Below are positions 57,343 through 64,000 of a stretch of 64,000 nt of DNA, piece after piece (within the stretch, counting starts at the first letter, position 1; every line of letters starts with the position of its first letter). Made by a program: the position numbers and the translations under genes. This DNA comes from Anomaloglossus baeobatrachus (taxonomy: Eukaryota; Chordata; Amphibia; Anura; Aromobatidae). A model generated the notes under the pieces. That model was given only the letters and a program-made list of their open reading frames with translations, was not told where the DNA came from and did no database searches. The stretch covers positions 105,541,135-105,605,134 of the forward strand of contig NC_134357.1 in assembly GCF_048569485.1 (NCBI RefSeq). The letters run 5' to 3'.

Positions 57343-58494
57343 TGTGGCGCCCCTGACCTGGTCAGGCACCACTGAGTACCGCACCCATGCTGGGGACAGT
57401 ACAATACAGGTAATCCAGAAGGCTGACCGAGGTGTGACTACACAGGCGCATAGTGATCAGGTCTCACACATGTACCTATGAGAGGACCCCTGGGGATCCC
57501 AGGAGGGGGAAAAGCCTTCACCTCCACTGGAATAGTGGAGGGGGCCAAAAGCCTCCATCTCCTCTCAAGGGGTGTGGTAAGAGAGCCTGGTTGCTAGGTG
57601 GCGTAGGCAAGAACAGGAGAGGAGGGGCAGTGAGCCGGTTCAGTGCAGAGTCCAGGGAGCTCCGAGGAGAGCAGACCCCTACCCCTGGGGCTGTTGCAGT
57701 CTGACAGCGTCCGCGCAGTGGCTACCGACGGGGGAGAACGGTCACCTAGGAGTGCTACCCGAAACCCATCTCCAGCTAAAGAGAGAGCACAGAGTGGGAA
57801 GTAAGGAGACTGCTAGGGAGTACCAGGCCCAAACGGGCGGCAGATCCCGGAGCGGGGATAGATCCACCTTTCCCTGCTAAACCTGCCGGTGTGGGGCCCT
57901 CAAAGCCCACACCACAACACCTAAAAGCCGCAGCCACGTAGCCACAGTTAGGGCCCATAGTTCACAGGAGGCAAGCAGCTGGAGTGATCTGGCCCAGGCA
58001 ACAAGCAAACGGCAAACGAAGGGGAGAGAGGCTTCAGCAACTTCCCTGGGTGACCCCCATAGGGACTAAAAGTCGGGGTTACCCCAAACCACCAAGGGCT
58101 AAGGAAGGCGAGTTGGTAGTCACCATCAGAAGTCAGCCTGAAGGATACCTGGTTCCAGCCTGGTTCATCCCAGCTACGCCCGGGTTACTCACCCTGCCAT
58201 CTGAAGTGAGTAAAACCCCTGAAAGACATTCTGCGTGTGTGGAGTTATTCTGCGCCTTGTGGTACTACACATCTACACAGGGCCCTGGGGCTTGCCTCAC
58301 TCTCAGGAGGCTATTCCAACTAACTGCACTCACCATCAGCCCCAGGCGTCCCTCAACCTGCAGTGGCGGTCCCCACTGACCGCAATACTGAGAGTGGCGT
58401 CACGACAAATAGAAGATTTCCTACCTGTGACAAGATCCAGCCGAGTGGAGTCCCTGAAGGTAATGCACCGACACAACACCTGTGGGGCTTCACA
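57343..58494 (+). repeat. 3' LTR of the young element
   Basis: Appears identical to 53543-54694. Followed by GACA and the last bases of the mariner terminus. Confidence 0.95.
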
Positions 58495-58505
58495 GACACA
58501 CTGTA

Positions 58506-59175
58506 TAGCACTTGTACCTAGTTTGCAACTCTCCAAAAGCACAGATCATTATTGTCAATGCAAGTCTATGGTTCAATGAATCAGACAGTACTTGGATGCC
58601 ATCCATGTCCTGGCCATATTTCATGGATTGTTTGATAGAGGAAGCTGGAAAACCCTTTTTTTTCCCTTCAAAGAAAAACTGATGAAACTCTCACCAAACT
58701 CTGATAGCAAAACTGGCACACTGACCAAACTCTGATCAAAAATATTAGTGAAGCTAGTATAAAAAATCATCCACGTTTCATCTAGAAATAAAGGGCAATT
58801 TTCAACACAATTGTCATCTGTATGGCATTTATTTTTTAAGAAAAAAACAATGAGCAAGTTCCCTGCACTAAGAAGAAAAATAAATGATAATAGTACATGT
58901 AAATAACATAGGGTATATGACACTATCTTGATCAAAAGAGCCTAAAAGCCATCCCACTGTGACATGGGGTATCCAATCAACATGGTCCCTAATGCCAGTA
59001 TCTCACCTCACTAAGTGCCAGCATGCCTCCATATAGATGAGGACTGAACAGGACCCAGTCCTGACTGTTTTAAATCTACCTGTGAAAAGTTAAATAGATA
59101 AGATGCACAGTATAGCAAAGAGATGATGGTGGGGGAAGGGAAACTCCCATAAGTACAATGTACAATGATTTATCT
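58506..59175. repeat. Dispersed repeat, copy 1
   Basis: About 58890-59110 (GTACATGTAAATAACATAGGG, GCCATCCCAC, CAGTATCTCACCTC) matches 61185-61420. The family is not recognised. No gene. Confidence 0.5.
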
Positions 59176-59177
59176 AA

Positions 59178-60156
59178 GGCCTAAAACACACTTCCGCATA
59201 AAAAACGGACGTGTCTCACGTTCCGTTTTTCGGGTCCGTGGTCCGTTTTTTATGGGCGTTTCTCCGGTGCGTATGACATCCGTGTGATAGCGTATGCTCG
59301 CCGTGTGTACGTGTGTAACGTCCGTGTTGGCATTAAATACGTACGTGTGTTGTCCGTGTGACTTCCGTTTTTTGAGATCCGCTTTCATACCCAAATTACG
59401 TTGTTAATGCTTCATCATGCGATTCTGGTGGGTTTAATTGGTCAATTACCGTCCCTCATCTGTTTATTAGGTTAAACATTGTTTAAATTCATTGTTACTG
59501 GGCTCTTCCACTCATACAGACTCCAAAATGTCTCTATCAAATGAAGCAACAATGTATTTGCTATGGTTGATATCTAGGAGATTTGGTGTTAGGCGACATA
59601 TGCTTGATTATGAACCACCTGTTGAAAAAAGGATGTGGATCCACCCCCTTGTCAAGCTAAGGAAAACGCATGGACATTTTAACATTCTTTATGGTGAAAT
59701 GCGCAAATTTCCGCCAAAATTTCAAGCATACTGCTATATAACCATAACGTCCTTTGACAACATCCTTGGCCTTGTGCATCACCAATTGAAACATCAGGAC
59801 TTTTGACTATTTGACAATTGACCTGATAGACTGGAAACAAGTGTTGCTGATATTTTGATTAAAAACGCACATGGACGGTACGTGCTGCACACGGACATGC
59901 TACGTGTGCCGTCCGTGCAGGCACGGACCCATTGACTTTAGCGGGTCCGTGCCTGCGTGTTGACGGACAAAAACGGACATGTTGACCGTGTGGAAAAACA
60001 CACACACATACTAACCACACGGACACACGTTCCGTGTGGTTTTACGTGTGTGTGCCTTCTACCATAGGGTAACATTGGTCAACGTATCTCCGTGCCGCCG
60101 GTATGTGCAAAAACGTACCAAACACGTACCGGGGGCACGGATGTGTGTCGCAGGCC
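59178..60156 (+). mobile_element. Harbinger-like transposon, deletion derivative
   Basis: The left end GGCCTAAAACACACTTCCG and right end CGGATGTGTGTCGCAGGCC are inverted repeats, with TAA on the left and TTA on the right. Subterminal regions are rich in CACGGAC/GTCCGTG repeats. It contains a partial HARBI1-type transposase and is shorter than a full Harbinger element (usually several kb with two ORFs). Confidence 0.75.
59492..59806 (+). pseudogene. N-terminal part of a HARBI1-like transposase
   Basis: 104 open codons. Residues about 46-104 contain KRMWIHPLVKLRKTHGHFNI, then LYGEMRKFPPKFQAYC and TSFDNILGLVHHQLKHQDF. This is the N-terminal signature of frog and fish Harbinger transposases (W-HP---RR--G-Y--L---LR----F--YFRM----FD-LL). 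A full transposase is about 350 residues with a DDE nuclease; here the frame stops before any catalytic residue. An in-frame Met lies at residue 13. An inactive relic, but its presence ties the many TTA/TAA MITEs to this superfamily. Confidence 0.75.
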
Positions 60157-60159
60157 TTA

Positions 60160-61184
60160 GGCGGTATTGAGCAGATGTGCGGAGCCAACATCTCACAGTA
60201 TTTTCAAGTAAACATCGCCATCTGCTGGTTGGATAGAGCAGACAGGAACTGAAGAATGGAGAGTTTGCTTCCTCAAGGGAAGAGTTTGAAGGGGACACTG
60301 GGTCAGGTGACAGCTGTAACACAGTTAAAAAATAAAAGTCTGGGAAGTCAGCGGAGAGGAGGTAGCCCAAGAGTTGGGAGCAGACGTGTGAACAGAAGAC
60401 TGAACCTATAGCTGCCACTGTTGAGGTTCCCATGAGCAATCAGATCTCCAAGAAGGCCTGAGTCATACTAACCCCTAAAGTCACACAGACTTAGAAAAGA
60501 ACCCGAAGACTGAATACCAACTCCTGAATGAACCCAAATATCACTTATTGAATACTGAAGACCGAATACTGACTCCTAAAGGAACCCAAAGACCGAATAC
60601 TGAATGACATTGCCAGAAGATGACCAGAGTGTGCCGGGCCGTTGATTCCTTTCTAGATGTACGGTACTCAGTAAGGGGACTTACCAACTAAAAATTAGAC
60701 TTGCGGCTTGCAGCTCGTTAGAGCCTATTTGTTGCTAGATCGAAATATTTAGACAAGGAATTGTCAGTAAAGCTGAGGTGACGCTGACGCTTTCCTGTCA
60801 GAGAGACTAGGACTAAGTTAACCCTAGTAAGATGCGTTATTTTGTGTTATCAGAAACCAAGCATACAAATTTTATATTTAGAACTTGTATCTTGCTTTGT
60901 ATTAATCTGTTTCTTTTTGTATCTCTGATCGTATCTTACCATCGCTACTTCTTGGCTTGTGTAAAATAAAATTTATTTTGTGAGTCACCGTCGAGTTGCC
61001 TTTACTGCATTGTTGCATCACCGGGACCTGTTCATAATTACAGCAAATCTGAAAAAACGGGACTGCACAGCTGCTGGTATAAGTGCACTGTGTATATGTG
61101 CAATTTCACTGTGGCTATTAACAACAAAATCTAGAATAAAAACACTGAGCAAATACTATGAAGTAAAAGAAAAAAAAATAGTAA
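60160..61184. other. Gap: unclassified, possible retroelement leader or LTR remnant
   Basis: Near 60965 AATAAAATTTATTTTGTGAG is followed by CACCGTCGAGTTGCC. A polyadenylation signal with a GT-rich tail of this kind occurs in LTRs, but no mate or target duplication was found. About 60480-60620 has a short degenerate repeat of GAAGACCGAATACTGA. No gene. Confidence 0.4.
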
Positions 61185-61430
61185 TAGTCCATGTAAATAA
61201 CATAAGGTGCTTATTAGCCACTATATGCCACAAAAGAGTGTAAAAGCCATCCCACCAAAGCAAGGTGTATCCAATCATGATGGTCCCCAACACTAGTATC
61301 TCACCTCGCTATGTGCCAGCTGGCCTCAAAACAGACATGGGCAGAGCAGAACCTGGGCTGATTGTTTCACACCTGTCCATGGAAAGCTAAATAGACAGGA
61401 TACACGGCCCAAAAAGGGCTCCGACGGGGC
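61185..61430. repeat. Dispersed repeat, copy 2
   Basis: Matches 58890-59110 in the same orientation with moderate divergence. Confidence 0.5.
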
Positions 61431-61439
61431 ACAGGGCCC

Positions 61440-62105
61440 TAGGTCATGCGATAGCTTCAGGCAAACTGACAAATACCTGCATAGTGAGGGGACCTTCACA
61501 GACCTCACTGACCCAAGAATCCGGGGGCACCAGCAGTAAAGATTGAGCCAGGGACAGAACACCGACCCTACAGAGTTCGCACTGCCCGCCGTATGGATGA
61601 GAGACTGTAAGGGACCCACAAACGCTCCAGGCTACGGGGTCCCACCAATCAATGAGAGGTGCCACGGAAATAGACTACCAGGTCACCACACTGGCACTGG
61701 GACAAAAGGGACCAGGGGTCTGAACCAGCCGTCCTCAGTGCCACAGCTCAACACCACTGTGAGTAAACAAGTTGCACGGCATCCCCATCGTGTGGTCTCC
61801 ATTCTCTCTGCGACGGACCCCTACATTCACTCCCTGGGGCCCAGACCTACTTGCGGAGGGCCTACCATCCAGGCTGCCATCACCATCAGCCCCAGAGGTA
61901 ACAGACTGTGTAGCCGCGGTTCCATCACCATAACCGCAACCCGCAATTGGCGTCAGAATACCAACTCTTTCATTCCCTTGTATGTAACCCCTTTTAAAAA
62001 GCGTCCTCAGGGTCACAGAACCGGGCATCGGCCATTCTATAACCATGACACAGCATCACCGTACATATACGGCCCGGGACCGGGCCCATAGCCCTGGGCG
62101 ACACA
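61440..62105 (+). repeat. Fragment of a family 3 LTR
   Basis: The right part, to GCCCTGGGCGACACA at 62105, is the reverse complement of the left part of the solo LTR at 16151-17364 (shared CCGGGACCGGGCCCATAGCC style end and TGTAACCCCTTTTAAAAAGCG). The 182-codon frame at 61543-62091 is LTR sequence. The 5' part of the LTR is missing or too diverged to place. Confidence 0.7.
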
Positions 62106-62109
62106 ACAG

Positions 62110-62602
62110 CACCGCTACCCGCCTGTCTCCCTCTCCTCATATTGCTCACAGAGGTCATTTCCAGAGGATCCTTACCTCTACGCATAGCAATTGCAACCCT
62201 TACCATAAGTGGTACTCAACAGCAGCCTTTGATCAATCATCAAAAGAAATATATCAATATAAACAGTCAACTACTTCCAATTTTTTGAAATTTATAAGCC
62301 GCTATATCGTACAGACTTGTCAAATATGCCACTATCATCCTCTGCCCACATGAGATCACAGCAGCTCTCATCTCCTCATTCTGAATCACATTTTCACGGA
62401 AGTGATTCCAATACAGTCTATTACTTTCAATAGAACATGTGACTCCAATTTAACATCAGCTGTGATCTGCTGCCACCTCCTGGCGATTCCTGTAACTACA
62501 CTGTTAACTTCTAAAGAACTGAATTAATCATCTCTCTGCCATACTGGGCTTCAGATTAATCACTGGACAGTCTCTTCTGCTCAGCTATCAATTCACATTG
62601 AC
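62110..62602. other. Gap: no gene seen
   Basis: No recognisable gene or repeat ends. Confidence 0.5.
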
Positions 62603-62605
62603 TAA

Positions 62606-62770
62606 AGTCCCCGTCACACACAGAGATAAATCTTTGGCAGATCTGTGGTTGCAGTGAAATCATGGACATATTGTTCCATTTGTACACAGCCACAAGCCTG
62701 GCACTGATTGTCCACAATTTCACTGCAACCACAGATCTGCCGCAGATTTATCTCTGTGTGTGACAGGGCC
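62606..62770. mobile_element. Small palindromic MITE
   Basis: AGTCCCCGTCACACACAGAG at the left pairs with CTCTGTGTGTGACAGGGCC at the right. The inner GCAGATCTGTGGTTGCAGTG pairs with CACTGCAACCACAGATCTGC. About 165 bp. TAA lies at its left and TTAA at its right, shared with the next MITE. Confidence 0.8.
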
Positions 62771-62774
62771 TTAA

Positions 62775-63096
62775 GGGTATGTTCATACAGCGTTTTTTCT
62801 GCAGCAAAATCTCATCTCTTGGCAAGAAATAACCTGTGTTTTGGCCACGGTTTTGCACTTCTTCATTGATTTGTATGGGTGAAAAACTGCAGCAAAAATG
62901 GTGAAAGAATTGACTTCCTCATTCTTTCACTAATGCAGCAAACACTAAGGAGGATGACATTTCAGAGTCCTGGATTCTCATAGGCTTTGCTGGGACTGTG
63001 AAGGCTGAGTTTTATTAGCATAGATTAGCATATAACAAAGGCAAAAAGCATGCTAAAAAAAAAAGCTCTGCAAAAACGCCCTATGTGAACACAGCC
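62775..63096. mobile_element. MITE (TAA target)
   Basis: The left end GGGTATGTTCATACAGCG and right end CGCCCTATGTGAACACAGCC, with TAA on both sides (62772-62774, 63097-63099). Related to 38801-39981 (ATCTCTTGG, TTTGCTGGGA, TTTTATTAGCAT). Confidence 0.75.
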
Positions 63097-63333
63097 TAAG
63101 GGGTTATAACTGAAACTGTGTTTAATGGGAAAATAGAGATGCTGCCCCCCCATCACCGTCGTTAGAGAGAAGAAATCCTGAAGACATACAGAGCAAACTG
63201 GCCAAGAAGAAGGGGGAGAAAAGTGCTGAAACACCCCAGAAGGTACAGAAGTCAGTGACCCATTCGTCACCCTTCGATTGGCAAGTCTTGCGAAAGAGGA
63301 CCACGTTGTACAACCAAAGACGCCGCCATTTTA

Positions 63334-63880
63334 AGGGTGCTTTACACGCTGCGACATGGCTAATGATATATCGTCGGGGTCACATCGTTAGTGACGCACA
63401 TCCGGCGCTGTTAGCGACATCACAGCGTGTGACACCAAGGAGCAACGATCAACGAGCGCAAAAATGTGAAAAATCGTTGCTCGTTGACACCGCTCCTTTC
63501 CTTAATATCATTGCTGCTGCAGGTACGATGGTGTTCGTCGTTCCTGCAGCAGCACACATCGCAATGTGTGACACCGCAGGAACGACGAACATCTCCTTAT
63601 CTGCGTCCACCGGAAAAGAAGGAAGGAAGGAGGTGGGCAGGATATTCCGCCCGCTCATCTCCGCCCCTCTGCTTCTATTGGACGGCTGCCGTGTGACGTT
63701 GCTGTGACACCGCACGAACCACCCCCTTAGAAAAGAGGCGGATCGCCAGCCAGAGCGACATCGCAGGGAAGGTAAGTCTGTGTGACGGGTGTTAGCGATG
63801 TTGTGCGCCACAGGCAGCGATTTGCCCATGACGTACAACCGACGGGGGCGGTACCGATATTGCAGCGTGTAAAGCACCCT
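63334..63880. mobile_element. Harbinger-like MITE
   Basis: AGGGTGCTTTACACGCTGCGA pairs with TTGCAGCGTGTAAAGCACCCT, with TTA on both sides (63331-63333, 63881-63883). Same family as 40235-40792, opposite internal orientation. Frames of up to 150 codons across it are not genes. Confidence 0.85.
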
Positions 63881-64000
63881 TTACAGATCCAAAACTGCAA
63901 ATTTTACCCAAAGTGCCCTGGTCCCTGCTGAACTGCAGAGTATACCGGGTATATTTGGTATATTTCTTTTTAAAATTTTTATTTTATATTTTCTTTTTAT

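Larger units (their letters stand above)
53543..58494 (+). mobile_element. Young LTR retrotransposon with a gag-like/cold-shock ORF
   Basis: Two LTRs of 1152 bp (53543-54694, 57343-58494) appear identical and lie exactly 3800 bp apart. GACA lies directly outside both ends (53539-53542, 58495-58498). The primer-binding-like TGGCGTCACGAACAGGATAA follows the 5' LTR, and AAGGGGGAA precedes the 3' LTR. The interior (2.65 kb) carries one long ORF and no pol. Identical LTRs mean a very recent insertion. The element looks whole but non-autonomous. Its superfamily is unresolved: the 4-bp duplication fits Gypsy or ERV1-type integrases. Confidence 0.9.
52643..58503 (-). mobile_element. mariner-like transposon relic split by an LTR element
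   Basis: The left terminus is TA-CAGTGTGTCCACC. The right terminus reads GGTGG-AAAGGATATAAGTGGACA before the LTR element and resumes as CACTG-TA after it. The TIRs extend inward (TATCCTGTCCTCCACCATTAAC against GTTAATGGCGGTGGAAAGGAT). The minus strand near 53270-53160 reads PPRSPDLTPLDFF, the third-acidic-residue region (Asp) of mariner-type transposases. Without the insertion the relic is about 0.9 kb, so most of the transposase was already gone. Confidence 0.85.

Noticed and set aside
61543-62091. 182-codon ORF
   Set aside because: Reading frame through a family 3 LTR fragment; not matched in the other copy.
1-64000. tRNA, rRNA or other structured RNA genes
   Set aside because: No box A/box B plus cloverleaf or rRNA-like stretch was recognised by eye; a tRNAscan or Infernal run would be decisive.

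Overview
This window is vertebrate nuclear DNA, most probably from a frog (anuran amphibian). The one clear host gene is an intronless cholesterol 25-hydroxylase (CH25H) on the minus strand at 47810-48628. The transposon mix (Tc1/mariner, piggyBac-like TTAA MITEs, Harbinger-like TTA/TAA MITEs, Penelope-like elements with GIY-YIG endonuclease, several LTR families) fits a large neobatrachian genome. The species assignment is inference from repeat style and the CH25H protein, not from a search.

Layout. 1-6.6 kb: a long palindromic repeat, a minus-strand Tc1 relic, a Harbinger MITE and an old Ty3/Gypsy-like LTR element with 5-bp target duplication. 6.6-13.8 kb: a second Tc1 relic is interrupted by a MITE, which is itself interrupted by a 3.66-kb array of ~440-bp repeats (six direct units, then two inverted) bounded by a 14-bp duplication. 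An LTR-like promoter repeat and two more Tc1 copies follow. 15.3-27.3 kb: a large Penelope-like structure with ~1.4-kb inverted arms. Its arms have taken three separate LTR insertions: two solo LTRs and one complete two-LTR element with a gag-like ORF, each with a 4-bp target duplication. 27.3-34.5 kb: mostly non-coding, with a Penelope tail, a partly duplicated Harbinger MITE and a three-level nest (piggyBac-like MITE, Harbinger-like MITE, palindromic repeat). 34.5-36.5 kb: head-to-head Penelope RT and endonuclease fragments split by a mariner MITE. 36.7-46.4 kb: a series of MITEs, including a hAT MITE with 8-bp duplication and three MITEs placed end to end. 47.8-48.8 kb: CH25H with a TATA box and ETS-, kappaB- and CRE-like sites. 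49.3-58.5 kb: a mariner MITE, a solo LTR inside a TTAA element, and a mariner relic whose right terminal repeat was split by a very young LTR element. 58.5-64 kb: a Harbinger element retaining the N-terminal part of its transposase, an LTR fragment and further MITEs.

The most unusual item is the young LTR element at 53543-58494. Its two 1152-bp LTRs appear identical by eye. Between them lies one long ORF whose C-terminal part reads as a cold-shock (Y-box type) nucleic-acid-binding domain behind a gag-like N-terminal module. That N-terminal module resembles one found twice in the ORF of a different LTR family at 24084-25160. No pol gene was seen in either element, so both look non-autonomous. 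Other points for follow-up are the inverted tandem array at 6991-10646, the recurring hammerhead-like motif in Penelope-type sequences, and the compact inducible-looking CH25H promoter. No tRNA, rRNA or CRISPR was seen. Most short ORFs are chance frames inside repeats.
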